NCBI GenBank assembly: GCA_963575745.1
Contig: CAUYUJ010000736.1
Span: 447,501-511,500 of the forward strand
Origin: Prorocentrum cordatum
Taxonomy: Eukaryota > Sar > Dinophyceae > Prorocentrales > Prorocentraceae
Direction: 5' to 3'
DNA: 64,000 bases
Program-made: the position numbers and the translations under genes
In this document: in pieces, positions 40,060 through 50,124 of the stretch
Position numbering within the stretch: the first letter of the stretch is position 1
Layout of the letters: each line of letters starts with the position of its first letter
Notes under the pieces: model-generated
The model's input: only the letters and a program-made list of their open reading frames with translations
Told to the model about the DNA's origin: nothing
The model's database searches: none

Positions 40060-40332
40060 TATGCTCTGAGGGCGGTGGTGTCAGCAATGCTGCCCTCCAG
40101 AGACGTCACACGGTCCGCCGCCCCGAGTCGCGAATCTGCATGGCTGAGAGAAGCGCTGCCACCTCGCGGTGTAGGGGGAGGGGGCCGCTCTGGTGAGCAC
40201 GATGCCGACTTGCATGGTGCGCGGGGCAAGCTGGACGACCACCTGAGCTTCCCCGTGGTGTTGCACAGCACCGTGGATGGAATTGCCCAGACATCTGGCG
40301 TCGTGATTCCTTCACAGCCTGGATCCCCAGAG
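40060..40332 (+). CDS. Candidate exon of a following gene
   Basis: A + frame ends at a strong donor, CCAGAG|GTGAGTGG (40333). The last part reads EHDADLHGARGKLDDHLSFP, VVLHSTVDGIAQTSGVVIPS, QPGSPE, with a mixed codon pattern. Upstream, VLAGYALRAVVSAMLPSRD could be an N-terminal hydrophobic part. No ATG stands out as the start and no family is recognised. The 90-base gap to the glycosidase stop would make this a closely spaced same-strand neighbour. Confidence 0.35.
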
Positions 40333-40779
40333 GTGAGTGGCGGCACTCGCGTTCTGACGCCCCCTGTTGTTTCATTCCGTCCGCTCCTATCCTACTCCTC
40401 CAAGAAAGAGACACAAAAAGGTCTGGACCTCCTGCTGGCAGGAGGGACCGGCGCCTCATCCCGAGGCGTTTCGGACCCCTCGAGTCTTGGGCGGCGCTGC
40501 TGGGTGGCTGCTGTCTGCCCCGGCGGCAGGGGCGGCTTGCGGCTCCTGGGAGGGCCGCGCGCGCGTCGCGGGTCGGCGCCGCCAGCTCGGAGCCCGCCGG
40601 CACGAGACCGCCAGCAGCGTTTGGGGGGGCGCACACGGGAGGGGTGGCGCGAGGGGGGGGGGCGGCCCCGTCAGAAGCGCGTCGGCGTCCCCCAGGAAGG
40701 CTTCTTGGAGGCGTGGCGCGCTGCTGTTGCCCTCTCCGAGGGCCTCCTGCCGTCCTGGAGAGGCCGCCGGCGTGTGTGC

Positions 40780-41515
40780 GTGCGTGTGCGTGTGTGTGTG
40801 CGTGTGTGCGTGCGTGCGTGCGTGGGTGCGTGGGTGAGTGGGTGTGTGTGTGTGTGCGCGCGTGTATGTGTCGTGTTGTGTTGTGGTGTGTTGTCTTGTC
40901 CCGTCTCGCCTTGTCTTGTCTTGTCTTGTCTTGTTGTGGCCTGTCCTATCTTGTCCTGTCTTGTCTTGTCTTGTCTTGTCTTGTCTTGTCTTGTGGTGTG
41001 GTGTGGTGTGGTGTGGTGTGGTGTGGTGTGGTGTGTTGTCTGTGTTGTGCTTTGCTGTGCTGTGCTGTGCTGTGTTGTGCTGTGTTGTGTGTGTGTCTGT
41101 GTGTGTCTATGTGTTTGTGTGTGTCTGTGTGTGGCTGTGTGTGTGCGTGTGTCTGTGTCTGTGTCTGTGTCTGTGTGTGTCTGTGTGTGTCTGTGCCTGT
41201 GTCTGCTTGTGTCTGCTTGTGTCTGTTCGGGTGTCTGTTCGGGTGTATGTCCGTGTGTCCGTGTGTCTGTGTGTGTCTGTGTATAGGTGTATGTGTGTGT
41301 GTGTGTGTCTGAGTGTGTCTGTGTGTGTCGGTGTGGGTCTGTGTGTGTCTCTGTGTCTTTGTGTGTGGGTGTGTGTGCGTGTGCTTACAGTATGTGTTTC
41401 GTGTGTATGTGTGTCTGTGTGTCCGTGTGTGCGTGTCGGTGCGTTTTGTGTGTGCGTGCGCGCGTGCGTGCGTGCGTGCGTGCGTGTGTGCGTGTGTGTG
41501 TGTGTGGTGTGTGGT
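40780..41515 (+). repeat. TG-rich low-complexity tract (~735 bp)
   Basis: Blocks of GTGTGCGTGC, then CTTGTCTTGTCTTGTC (40905-40990), GGTGTGGTGTGGTGTG (40992-41035), CTGTGTGTGTCTGTGTGTG and GTGCGTGCGTGC. Cys/Val-rich + frames and His/Thr-rich minus frames are by-products. Confidence 0.92.
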
Positions 41516-41999
41516 CGCTCGTTCGCTCCCCCGCTGTAAGAGGGAACACTGTATCCGCACACCACCCCGACGCACACCTGAACGCACGCTGCTCTGAAGC
41601 CCCATCCGTCAAGGACCAGCCCCTTCCAAGCCCTGGTGGCCCCGACCGTTGCCACAGACGCGCGTCGCATCACACGAGCAAGGACCACCCACGACACCGC
41701 CGGGCAGGCGTGCGCGCATGCTGCCGTGGTGCGTTGCCCGCTGTGGCGCGGAGGGTGGTCAGGCCATCCTGGGGGACGTGATGCGGGCGCACCGCACCGC
41801 ACGACCTCCGCACAAACGCTCCACAGAGCGTGTGGGAGCGCGGGTGGGCGAGAGAGCGTGTGTTGTTCCATTCGGACTTTTCGTACCATCGCGCCTGAAC
41901 GGGGAAGCTGGGATGAGCCGCAGTTCATGGACGTGCCATCGCTCCTAAGCTTAGCTGCCTCGATACGCCCGTTTTGAAACGCAGCACGTGCCGTGATGA

Positions 42000-42120
42000 A
42001 AACGTCCGTGTTAACACGCTGCGTGTTGGCTCAACGTGTTGGCCCACGTTTTGGCGAACGTATCGCGCCAGACCTGCGTGTTAAGTCTACGTGTTAAGTC
42101 TACGTGTTGAGCTCCGTATC
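42000..42120 (+). repeat. CGTGTTAAG-type short repeat
   Basis: GTGTTAACACGCTGCGTGTTGG, CGTGTTAAGTCTACGTGTTA and variants recur, with short palindromes such as AACGATACGT. No gene seen. Confidence 0.6.
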
Positions 42121-42229
42121 AAAACGATACGTATTTTGTGTGTTGTTTATCGGGGCAGCTAAGCTCCTGAGCGAGGCTCCCGGGACAGCGTTGACGACCC
42201 CGAGCAGGAGGGGCGACGAACGACAACGA

Positions 42230-42795
42230 CAGAGGTGAGGGAAGGAGGAGGGAGGAGAGTGCGAGGAGAGGGGACGCTCGGGACGGTCCCATTGACCGAA
42301 GTCTCGCTCCGCCGGCACGGCGGGCAGCACCACGACGTGCCCGGCGAGCGAAGCCGCCCACGGCTCCGCCGGCAGCCAGCAGGAGCAACCGCACGTCCTC
42401 CCAGCGCCGAGTCTGCGGTGATCCCGGCGAGCAGCCTGCGCACAGCAAACCCACCATCCAGACACCATGAATCGGCCGACGACGAGGAGGCGGAAGGAGA
42501 AGCCACACACAAGCATCAAGCCAAGCCCAGCATTGGCAACGGGCGACCGCCTCCCAGCAACATAACAGACGGCGAAGTCCCAGGGGGCCCGCCACAACAC
42601 CATCGCCGTCTCGCAAGAGCCTCAAACCACGCCACAATGGCGCGGGTCCGCGCCAGGGCAGAGAGAGAAGTGAAAACACTTACCATTACATTACCCGGAG
42701 AAGACACAACAGCGATCCAGGATGGAAGCGGCTACGTTTCTATCACGAACGGCCGCGGACACACCCGCACAACATTACACATCGCAGCAAGGTAA
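42230..42795 (+). other. A/C-rich + strand stretch, undecided coding
   Basis: A + frame open over 42235-42795 ends with VKTLTITLPGEDTTAIQDG and YVSITNGRGHTRTTLH, which is protein-like; earlier parts are Arg/Pro-rich. The minus strand is open too. The composition (many A-ending codons) resembles the block at 43285-44800 and could be its 5' part. Confidence 0.3.
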
Positions 42796-42809
42796 AGCAA
42801 AGCTGCGCG

Positions 42810-43045
42810 TGTGCGTGTGCGCGTGGCCAGCACAGCACATCACAGCACATCACAGCACACCACAGCACAGCACTCCACAACACAACACAACACATCACAT
42901 CACACCACACGCCCGTTGACGCGTGTGTGTGTGTGTGCGTGTGTTGTGTGCGTGCGTGTGTGTGTGTGTGCGTGTGTGTGGGCGTGTGGGCGTGTGCGTG
43001 TGTGTGTGTGTGCGTGTGTACATGTGTGTACGTGTGCCCGGGAAG
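42810..43045 (+). repeat. (CACAG) tract followed by (GTGT) tract
   Basis: CACATCACAGCACATCACAG repeats to about 42910, then GTGTGTGTGTGCGTGTG to about 43045. The halves are complementary, so a large imperfect hairpin could form. Confidence 0.85.
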
Positions 43046-43284
43046 GCTGACAACACCATCGTACACGTCTTGGTTCAACACGCCCGGGCGCCGCACCACA
43101 CCGAGGATGGGCCCCGGAGGGCGTGGGCCGACGACCTGCAGAATCAGCAGCCACCCTCCAAACGGGCAGCCCAGAAAAAACCCTAGGGCCTGGACTGAGG
43201 ACGATTGCAAAGGTTTCCTCAAGAGCATAACACCTCGATAACATCCCGCACAGCGGGAGCCCGGGCGGCATGCACTAGGAAGGG

Positions 43285-43602
43285 ATGCAGGCTGCCCTGG
43301 CCCACCTAGTCGACCACATGCGCAGGGGAACGACCCAAAATGGCAAAGGGGGGCCAGAGAAAGTGTGGGACCTCTGGAACTCCTATCGCTTGACCAACCA
43401 CCCGCAGGCAGTAGACATAAGTAACGAGCCCATCAGGTACAGCTGGGAGTTCCTCCTCGGCTTCCTGGCCTCACTTGGGACGGGCCGCGGGGGCAAGGTG
43501 CGCGTGGAGAAGGGCGCCGGTAAGGCGCGTGTCGAGTTGGTAGATCGACAGTGCCACCAGGGCCCAGACCAGACTTGTCGGGTCTGCGTCTGCTCCTTGT
43601 AA
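43285..43602 (+). CDS. Unknown protein segment (KVWDLWNSYRLTN)
   Basis: The frame starts MQAALAHLVDHMRRGTTQN and continues EKVWDLWNSYRLTNHPQAV, ISNEPIRYSWEFLLGFLASL, ending CRVCVCSL-stop at 43602. It is rich in Trp, Tyr and mixed polar residues, unlike the Arg/Ala by-product frames, so it is probably or formerly coding. Codon thirds are less GC-biased than in the glycosidase. Together with 43688-44140 and 44433-44800 it may form one gene or a retroelement-derived ORF split by frameshifts or introns. No family recognised. Confidence 0.4.
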   Translation: MQAALAHLVDHMRRGTTQNGKGGPEKVWDLWNSYRLTNHPQAVDISNEPIRYSWEFLLGFLASLGTGRGGKVRVEKGAGKARVELVDRQCHQGPDQTCRVCVCSL

Positions 43603-43687
43603 GGCGCGTCGACGCGGTGCATCTCTTCGGGCGGTCGGCGCTGGATGCTTTTGTGCAGCCCCGGTCCTCGCGAACTGCTCCCCCCAC

Positions 43688-44140
43688 ACGGCCACACGAC
43701 ACAGCACCCAGCACAACCGCAACAAAATCAGGATCAGCCCATCCGCCGAGCCGCATCGCACGGGCGCAGCACCCAGCGCTCAAGCCAATAGCTCCGCTCA
43801 GGGGCCTACCCGCGACACCACGGCAAGAGAAGGCACAGGGGCAGCCAGCGGCTCGCCCCAGGGGCCCTCTGACGGGCCGCCAACGCGACCCTGCATCGGG
43901 CAATCCCCTGCCCTCCCCGACCGAAGCCAATACTCCAGCTGGGACCAGCGTCTGCCATCGCCGTCCCCACTGCGCAGCGAAGCCGACTTAAACCCCGACG
44001 CACTAACCACCACCCCTGCCGACGAGCGAGAGCGCTCACCAGCCGACCAGCCAGCCCCCCCCGACCAGCACCGCAGGAGAAGCAAGCGGCACGGGCCCCC
44101 ATCTAGGCACCCGCACCGAGCTGGTAGCGGAAGGGGATGA
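43688..44140 (+). CDS. Disordered Gln/Ser/Pro-rich frame
   Basis: An open + frame (stop TGA at 44138) reads STQHNRNKIRISPSAEPHRT, ANSSAQGPTRDTTAREG, YSSWDQRLPSPSPLRSEADL and RRRSKRHGPPSRHPHR. The composition is that of a disordered linker with a basic end. It is in a different frame from 43285-43602. Other + and minus frames are also open here, so this is tentative. Confidence 0.28.
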   Translation, partial: TATRHSTQHNRNKIRISPSAEPHRTGAAPSAQANSSAQGPTRDTTAREGTGAASGSPQGPSDGPPTRPCIGQSPALPDRSQYSSWDQRLPSPSPLRSEADLNPDALTTTPADERERSPADQPAPPDQHRRRSKRHGPPSRHPHRAGSGRG

Positions 44141-44432
44141 GCCTAAAGAATCGGACGGTGAGCGCGCGCGCGCGCAAGACACTTAGAATTGAGGAACACC
44201 CCACTGGCGGCTCTGACCCTCACGCCGCCTCCAGCGGGGGGGCGGCCCCTGGCGGGCGCGCAGATCACTCTCTCCCGCCTCCTGCGCACTCAGTCCCATA
44301 CATCCGCGTCGCGACCCGTACACCCCCCACCCAGACCCCGACAGCTGCCTCTACAACAAGCCCCGCAAGAGCGTACGCTGGCGCTGCGCATGGAGCTGCC
44401 AAGCCAACCGCGTCGAGACGTCGCCAGGGGTT

Positions 44433-44800
44433 GTGCACAGTCTGAAGAAGGAATGTTGGCCCATGCTCGTCATTAGCTGGAAAGCTCCCTGCGACAAACG
44501 GGTAGGTCGGCCTGGGGCGATTTACGACCCAGGGGGCCAGGATCGCTTCTGCGAGGAGAACGTTTGCCAGCTGCGCGACGAGAACTTCAACATCCGACGC
44601 TTGGGCCGACCGTGGGGAATCCACATAAACTGGCGGAAGGCACGGGACGCGCACGCGCACATAATGGAGCAGCTATCTGGCAAGGGCAAGGCTAAATGTA
44701 AAGGCCCAGACCCGACGGGGCAAGGCAAGCGACTCGCCGACCCTACCTGGCCCAACAACGAGCAGCCCAGGCAGCGCCTCCCCAGCCGCCACGCCCACCG
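44433..44800 (+). CDS. Unknown protein segment (ECWPMLVISWKAPC)
   Basis: Reads SLKKECWPMLVISWKAPCDK, GAIYDPGGQDRFCEENVCQL, RDENFNIRRLGRPWGIHINW then RKARDAHAHIMEQLSGKGK. A clear globular-looking composition with Trp, Cys and charged residues. After about 44760 the frame becomes Pro/Arg/His-rich and enters GC-rich repeats, so the true end is earlier than the stop at 45099. Possibly linked to 43285-43602. I do not recognise it. Confidence 0.42.
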
Positions 44801-45299
44801 CCCGCAGCTGCTCGGCCCCCGTTCCCAGGAGCTGGGCTCGGCCCGCTCCTCGCGCGGACTACCACGCGCGGGAGAGCCCTCCCAGGCCCCGCAGAAGCGC
44901 GACCCCACCCACCCGCCCTTGCCTCCAGTGCCACACCTCCGCGCCGGCATCCATCGGGCGCTCCAAGGGCCCAAGGACACCCCGCCAAGCCACCCACGAC
45001 CACTCGCCGCCCACAGGCGCCCTGCCGACCCCTGGGGTGCCTCGCCAAGCAGCGCCCCGGCACGTCCACTCGGTCCTCTTCTGCGCTACCTCTTCGCCTA
45101 GCGTCCGCCCCCCCACGTGGTCTCGCCCTGCCCGCTGCTCGCCCATACGCGCCGAGCCGGCGGGCCGGGCGCCAGGGGCCCTGCCGCCGTTTGGCCCTCC
45201 TGGCGCGCCCACCGCGGTCCGCTCGGAGGATGGTGGGCCCACGCTCCCCCTCCCGAGTCGCCCCTCTGGGCCCCCCCAGGCGAGGGACGGCCACTGCTT

Positions 45300-45615
45300 C
45301 CTTTCGCTTCCTGCTGGCCTGCACCAGTCCAGTGCGCTCCGCCATCGGCGGGGGCCTCCTGCCGCTTCCCCCGCGGCGGCTGCTCGCCCTCCCCTGCGGG
45401 CCTCCCCCACCCCGCAGGGGGAGCCCCAGCCCTACCCGCTCGGCTGCACCAGCCCGGTGCCTCGCCACCGCCCACCTGGAAGAGGCCCCCTGCCGCTCTC
45501 CTCGCGGTGGCCGCTCCCCCCCCTTCACCCCGCGGGACTCCCCGTCCCCGCGGGGAGCCCGTACGCGCCTCCTTTCGCCTGCGCCAGTTCGGTGCCTCGC
45601 TTTCGCTGCGCTTCT
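45300..45615 (+). repeat. ~130-bp GC-rich tandem repeat, about 2.5 copies
   Basis: CTGCACCAGTCCAGTGC (45320), CTGCACCAGCCCGGTGCCTC (45444) and CTGCGCCAGTTCGGTGCCTC (45579) mark the units. Each carries CCTGCCGCT and an inverted CCCCGCGG/CCGCGGGG core. The flanks 45100-46140 are similarly C-rich without a credible gene. Confidence 0.65.
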
Positions 45616-46171
45616 CAGGTGCTGACGGGCTTACCGCTCGCTCGGCCGGTCTTCTTGGTCGCCCGAGGCCGGCCGGCCACACCGGCCCCTGGCCTCCCCC
45701 GCCCCGCCGCCGCTCAATGCCCGACGTCCTGCCCCCCGCGCTGGCCTTTGCGCCGTGCGCTGGGCGCCGCCAGCGCTGCTGCCCTGGCGCCCCACCTGTG
45801 GGCCCCACAGGTGGGCAGGTGGGGCGTATTCCTCCCTGTTCGCTTTTCCCCCCCATTCGCTTCGCCTACCTCACGCGCCGCCATGGCGCCGCCGGCTGCT
45901 CGCAGCCGCCGCCCCAGGCTGCCTGCAGCCACCACCCGCGGCGGCCCCAGGCTTGATATTGCCGCCCGCCGTTGGCGCCCAGCTTCGGCCGACACCACGC
46001 CCGCTCCCGCCCTGGGGACGGGCTGCCGCCAGGCTCTGGTACTGCTCGTTTTGCACCCTTACTCCTGGGATGCTCCATCCCCCGCAGTGGGCCCCACCGC
46101 CGGCTGCGCCACACGCTCGGGGCGTGACCCGCCCCCCTGAACGGCTCGCTTCTCCCGCCCCCTCATTCGGT

Positions 46172-46250
46172 CTCGCCCTCCTCCTCCTCCTCCTCCTCCT
46201 CCTTCTCCTCCTCCTCCTCCTCCTCCTCCTCCTCCTCCTTCTCCTCTTGC
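46172..46250 (+). repeat. (CCT)n pyrimidine tract
   Basis: CTCCTCCTCC tract followed by CTTCTCCTCTTGC. Confidence 0.85.
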
Positions 46251-46336
46251 ATGGTGGCATAATTCGCCATAACGGCATCCCCGTTTAGGCCTCTCCGCTA
46301 GCGCAGCCTTCCCTTGCCTCGCCGCCGACGCAAAAA

Positions 46337-46570
46337 GTGTATGCGTGTGCGTGTACGTGCGTGCGTGTGTGTGCGTGTGTGTGTGTGAGTGTGAGTGTGC
46401 GTGTGGTGTGTGGTGTGTGTTGTGTGTTGTGTGTGTGTTGTTGTGTGCTGTTGTTGTTGGTGGTGGTGGTGTTGGTGTTGTTGTTGCTGTTGTGTCTGTT
46501 TGTGTGCGTGTGTGTGTGTTTGTGTGCTTGTATGTGGTGTGTGTGCTGTTGTGTGGTGTGTGTTGCATTT
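46337..46570 (+). repeat. TG-rich low-complexity tract
   Basis: GTGTGCGTGTGTG, then GTTGTTGTTGGTGGTGGTG, then GTGTGTTTGTGTGC words. Similar in style to 40780-41515. Confidence 0.9.
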
Positions 46571-46849
46571 CCCTTAACACGCTGGCGCCTCTGGCGCCAG
46601 GAGGCGCTGGAGAAGTCAATGACAGATGGGGGGTCGATGCATCCCCCCCCTGAGCCGATCCCCTCTTAACCTTCCCCTTTCCCTCGAGGTCGAGGAGCTG
46701 GATGCGGCGACTTGGAGCAGTTGTGGAAGGCGTCCTGCTCACGCGCCGTTCGGTGCAGGGCACGCCCGCTCGCTGGCTCAAACGCGCCGCAGGGAACCCG
46801 CGCCATCCGGCCCAGTGGTCGCGGGGGGGGCCTACCTTTCTCCTCCTCC

Positions 46850-46925
46850 TTCTCCCTCCTCCCTCCTCCCTCCTCCCTCCTCCCTCCTCCCTCCTCCTCC
46901 TCCTCCTCCTCCTCCTCCTCCGCCG
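46850..46925 (+). repeat. CCCTCCTCCCTCCTCC pyrimidine tract
   Basis: (CTCCTCC)n with a CCCTCCT variant at its start. Confidence 0.85.
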
Positions 46926-47079
46926 CCCGGCCCAGCCTCCGCGCGAGCTCCACGGGCCGAGGGGCCGCGGGGCCGCGAGACCCGGGCCCACGACTCTCTC
47001 TGGAGCGCCCCATGCGGTTCCGGGCCTCCCACGCGGAATCCGAGCAGCCGGGGCCGAAAGATCGCCACGCATCCCCAGT

Positions 47080-47170
47080 GCATCTGCACTGCGTCTCGAT
47101 GTGGGGCCCGACTGTCTCCACGCCGGCGTCGCCGATGCATCGGCGATGCGGTGCGATCCCCCGACCTCCT
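47080..47170 (+). repeat. TCGCCGATGCATCGGCGATG repeat (partner near 60560-60640)
   Basis: Contains the palindrome CGCCGATGCATCGGCG. The same palindromic theme (CTATCGGCGATGCATCGCCG) lies near 60578, each within a longer GC-rich dispersed repeat followed by CCCCCGAC. Confidence 0.55.
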
Positions 47171-47311
47171 CTATTCGGACCCCAACTTGGGAGGCCTCTA
47201 CTGGCGACGGCCGTTGGCCACGGCGTGTTGATGTCCGGCGAGCACTGGCGTTCGGACCACGCTCGATCGAGGGCGGCCAAGAGGGGGGTGTGATGATCAG
47301 GCTGGATGGGT

Positions 47312-47435
47312 ATCATGGCGGGTGCCATGATACCTTCCAGGTCTCGTGGCCTCATTTTCTTCATCTTCTGGCCCGCTTGGGACATGCCTCGGGCCGCGAT
47401 TTGTGACCCCCCCTCGTGGACGCCCCCGACACGAG
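47312..47435 (+). repeat. Dispersed repeat D, copy 2 (partner at 20390-20545)
   Basis: TATCATGGCGGG, CATGCCTCGGGCCGCGATTT and GACCCCCC...GACGCCCCCGACAC follow the order seen at 20390-20545. Confidence 0.65.
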
Positions 47436-48129
47436 AATTGCTGGTGGAGTCTTCCAGCTACGCGTGAGAGTGACCTTTCGCTGCCAGAATGGTTTCTGGT
47501 GCGGGCTCACCAAGCCCCCCCCCCCAACACTGACTTGCGCGTTTGGATGTGGCACCCCCGCGACTCACGAAGGCCGCGCATCAGAGATCCCTCTTCTGCC
47601 CGGATTCACTCCCTTCCTGCAGCCGAGCCTGGCTCCGAGGCGGGGCCGGTGACCCGCCGCGGCAGCCCAGCAGCGGGACGTTCCTTGGGGGACGGCGTCC
47701 CAGGGCACGACTTTGCCTGTGCAGCTCTGCCGGCCGTAGGGCGCAAGCCCCAGCAGCGGTCCTCCCGGCAGCCTGGACTGCACCGCGCTGGACGGCTCCA
47801 GCGATCTGCCTGCGCGTTTCCGAGCGCGCCGAGGTTCGAATCCGACGCGTCGATTGCGTTGGGAGTTCGCTTGCCCTGTCTGCCCCCCCTCCTCGGCGAC
47901 AGGCCGAGCTCCAGGCGACCACCAAGCGCACACAGGATGGTGGCCGCTCTCCTGCACGGTGCCTTGCCCGTCTCCCTTCCCGGGCCCGCCTCTCCTCTGG
48001 CACCGCCCTTGCCTCCCTCGCCCTCCCCATCTCGATGCCCCCCGGTCCTCCATGTTCGCTCGTGGTGTCGTGCCCTCCCTCTCACCTTCCCCAGGTCCCG
48101 ATCAACGTCACGTCGACGGTCAAAATCGA

Positions 48130-48295
48130 AGAACAAAACACGGCGAATCAATAATTTGTTGGAGCTCCGCGCGGATTTCTTGGATCGGCGCTGGACCCCC
48201 CTCCCTGGCGCGCGGAGCGCACCAGGAGCAGCGCCGGAGGCGACGCAAGGGGGAGCGGTACAGCGCTAGTCCAAGACGCCCACCCAGACAAGTCG
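48130..48295. mobile_element. Introner-like foldback element, copy 6
   Basis: A well-preserved left half: GGAGCTCCGCGCGGATTTC, TTGGATCGGCGCTGGACCCC, CCTCCCTGGCGCGCGGAGCG. Then the GCGCCGGAGGCG centre and a shortened right arm, GGTACAGCGCTAGTCCAAG. The outer left sequence AACACGGCGAATCAATAATT matches the family's ...GCATGAGCATA edge poorly. Confidence 0.65.
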
Positions 48296-48582
48296 ATTGA
48301 GGCAATCTACACGGGTTCATTCGACATTGGCATACGAGTGTGCAAGTGCAGTGCGGTGCAGCGCGCATCCGCGGAGTGCCCCAGCAGTTTTCGCTAAAAG
48401 GGGTTTTGCTAAAGAGGGTTCTATCACTCAAACACGGGGGTATGACATCTGGTCTGGCGCTCTCTCTACCAGGCACTGCCTCATATTCGAGAGACTCGCC
48501 GCCGCCGCATGTAGAATGTGCACATCCATGGATACACATACAGGAATCCCCACAAGCACGTATTTGCCTCATCTATGTTTTT

Positions 48583-48835
48583 CCCTACCTAGGCTCTGCC
48601 TAGAGGGTTCTTACTCGCTGGGCTTAAAGGGGCCGGGCAGTGTTCCTCGCCCCGGGCGGTTCCCCCAGTATCCGCCCCGCGGTTCCCCCAGTTGCGCCCC
48701 CTTGGCTTAGCTTTGCCTGTTCCCTACCTAGGCTCTGCCTAGAGGGTTCTTACTCTCTTTCTTAAAGGGGCCGGGCAGTGCAACTCGCCCCGGGCGGTTC
48801 CCCCAGTCCCTTGGGAGCGGTTCCCCCAGTCCCCT
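48583..48835 (+). repeat. ~135-bp direct repeat, two copies, with CCTAGGCTCTGCC
   Basis: CCTACCTAGGCTCTGCCTAG then AGGGTTCTTACTC and CTTAAAGGGGCCGGGCAGTG, ending in GCGGTTCCCCCAGT words, occurs at about 48588 and 48724. CCTAGGC...GCCTAGAGG is a small palindrome. The compact, conserved look raises a small RNA as an idea, but no known RNA signature was found. Confidence 0.7.
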
Positions 48836-49125
48836 GGGAGCTTTAGCTTTAGCTTTAGCTTTAGCTTTAGCTTTAGCTCAGTTTTAGCTTAGCTTTAGCT
48901 TAGCTTTAGCTTAGTTTTAGCTTAGCTTTAGATTAGATTTAGCTTAGCTTTAGCTTAGCTTTACCATAACTTTATCTTAGTTTCAGCTTAGCTTTAGTTT
49001 AGATGTAGCTTAGCTTTAGCATAGCTTTAGCTTGGCGTTAGCTTAGTGTTAGCTTAGCTTTAGCTTAGTTTCAGCTTAGTTTTACCTTAGCTTTAGCTTA
49101 GCTTTAGCTTAGCTTTACTGTTACT
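48836..49125 (+). repeat. TTTAGC / TTAGCTTAGC tandem array
   Basis: Starts as pure AGCTTT hexamers and turns into an 11-base TTTAGCTTAGC-type unit with point changes. About 290 bases. Unusually AT-rich for the window. Confidence 0.92.
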
Positions 49126-49377
49126 ACGAATGCTGCTTTCCTAGGGGCTCCAACTCCTAGGTAGGGTCGCACTGGGATAATTCTCTTTCATTTCTCAATA
49201 CTCACTGGCCCTACAGTCACGCGTCACTACACAATGCCCCATACTTCAGAGACTATCGCCACCGCCGCTATCTCTTCGTGTACAGCGGGCAGTCCCTGTG
49301 TAGTTTAGGTACCGCAGATTTGCTCATGCCCTTGCCTTTGGACCCCCATTGCCAAGCATTGGTGGTGAAGCCCCCAG

Positions 49378-49509
49378 CTGGCCCCATGCCACCTTGAGAC
49401 GCCCTGCGAGTTCAGGATAGGGCTCGAGTTCGGCCGTGTCTACGATGAGGTTTACGAGGTGCCCCCACTGTGCGGACGGGCGTCAGGCTTCTACATTCGA
49501 CCTCCATGA
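49378..49509 (+). CDS. Candidate terminal exon, unknown protein
   Basis: After GGTGGTGAAGCCCCCAG the frame reads LAPCHLETPCEFRIGLEFGR then VYDEVYEVPPLCGRASGFYI and ends RPP-stop. Codons are mostly G/C-ending and the composition is globular, unlike neighbouring sequence. An in-frame TGA just upstream of the AG supports a splice acceptor. Family not recognised, and no partner exon is clear. Confidence 0.38.
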   Translation: MAPCHLETPCEFRIGLEFGRVYDEVYEVPPLCGRASGFYIRPP

Positions 49510-49799
49510 CGCGAACCTGGTCGGCGCAGTAGTTTTGATCGCAGTCTTCGCGCGTTCTTGCCGTAGTCTCGTGTGACATTTCCGGTGTGTCCGATGGTTG
49601 TCTGGCTCACGCCGTGATGCCATATGGCAACGGTCTTAATGGAGAAACAAAGGATTGCAGCCCTTCTTTGCCTCGAAGACACTTGTACTGTTTGTTACTT
49701 GCGTGATCTCCGTATCTTGGCTCGCTGGACCTTGAAGCGTGCTTATTTGTGCAGGAGCAGTGTAGAGATTGGCCAGCGTTGGCGGGTTAGTCCTCATGG

Positions 49800-49935
49800 C
49801 GCGCGTGGGGGGATTGCGATACTGCATGTCCCCCCGCCCACGCTGGAGCTCCAGGGTCGCGAAGAAACTCGTCGGGCTCCGCGAGCAGAGCTCGCAAGCA
49901 CGGGGATCTTGCAGGGTTCAGGGAGAGCGCTGGCA
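49800..49935 (-). CDS. Candidate minus-strand exon
   Basis: The minus frame reads SPCLRALLAEPDEFLRDPGA then PAWAGGHAVSQSPHARHED-stop, with G/C-ending codons in the first half. It lies downstream (on the minus strand) of the candidate exon at 50018-50115 and may belong with it. The + frame over 49624-50091 is also open. Confidence 0.28.
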
Positions 49936-50017
49936 CCGCGCGGCGTCGCGCAGCTAAGCTGCCCAAGTGGGGACTCTGCACTCCGCCGACGAGGTAACAT
50001 GGGACCCCAGCATCATG

Positions 50018-50115
50018 CGAGCGCGAAGCTTCTGCAGGGCCTGCCCGGAGTCGCTGAGGGGCACCACGACCTCCGTACGCGTGCTGATTGAATCTTTCAG
50101 CCGTTCAGGGGTTAG
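50018..50115 (-). CDS. Candidate minus-strand exon after a strong acceptor
   Basis: On the minus strand a long CCCTCCCTCC run leads to CATGCGCCGCAG, then a frame reading LTPERLKDSISTRTEVVVPL then SDSGQALQKLRARMMLGSHV with G/C-ending codons. If not spliced there, it would end after TSSAECRVPTWAA at 49954. Looks like part of a conserved globular protein; not identified. Confidence 0.35.
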
Positions 50116-50124
50116 AACGGCTGC

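Noticed and set aside
40644-41605. Cys/Val-rich and His/Thr-rich frames of more than 200 codons
   Set aside because: By-products of TG dinucleotide-rich low-complexity DNA.
44859-46140. Long Pro/Arg/Gly-rich frames on both strands
   Set aside because: C-rich tandem repeats with balanced open frames on both strands; no motif or start context.
47830-47855. GGTTCGAATCC, a perfect tRNA B-box-like word
   Set aside because: The flanking bases do not form the five-pair T stem and no A box or cloverleaf is present, so it is not a tRNA gene. Similar partial words at 52264 and 62793 fail the same way.
48580-48835. Small RNA gene in the 135-bp twin repeat
   Set aside because: No known snRNA, 5S or SL RNA signature, and conservation of just two adjacent copies can be explained by recent duplication. 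Kept only as a finding to check.
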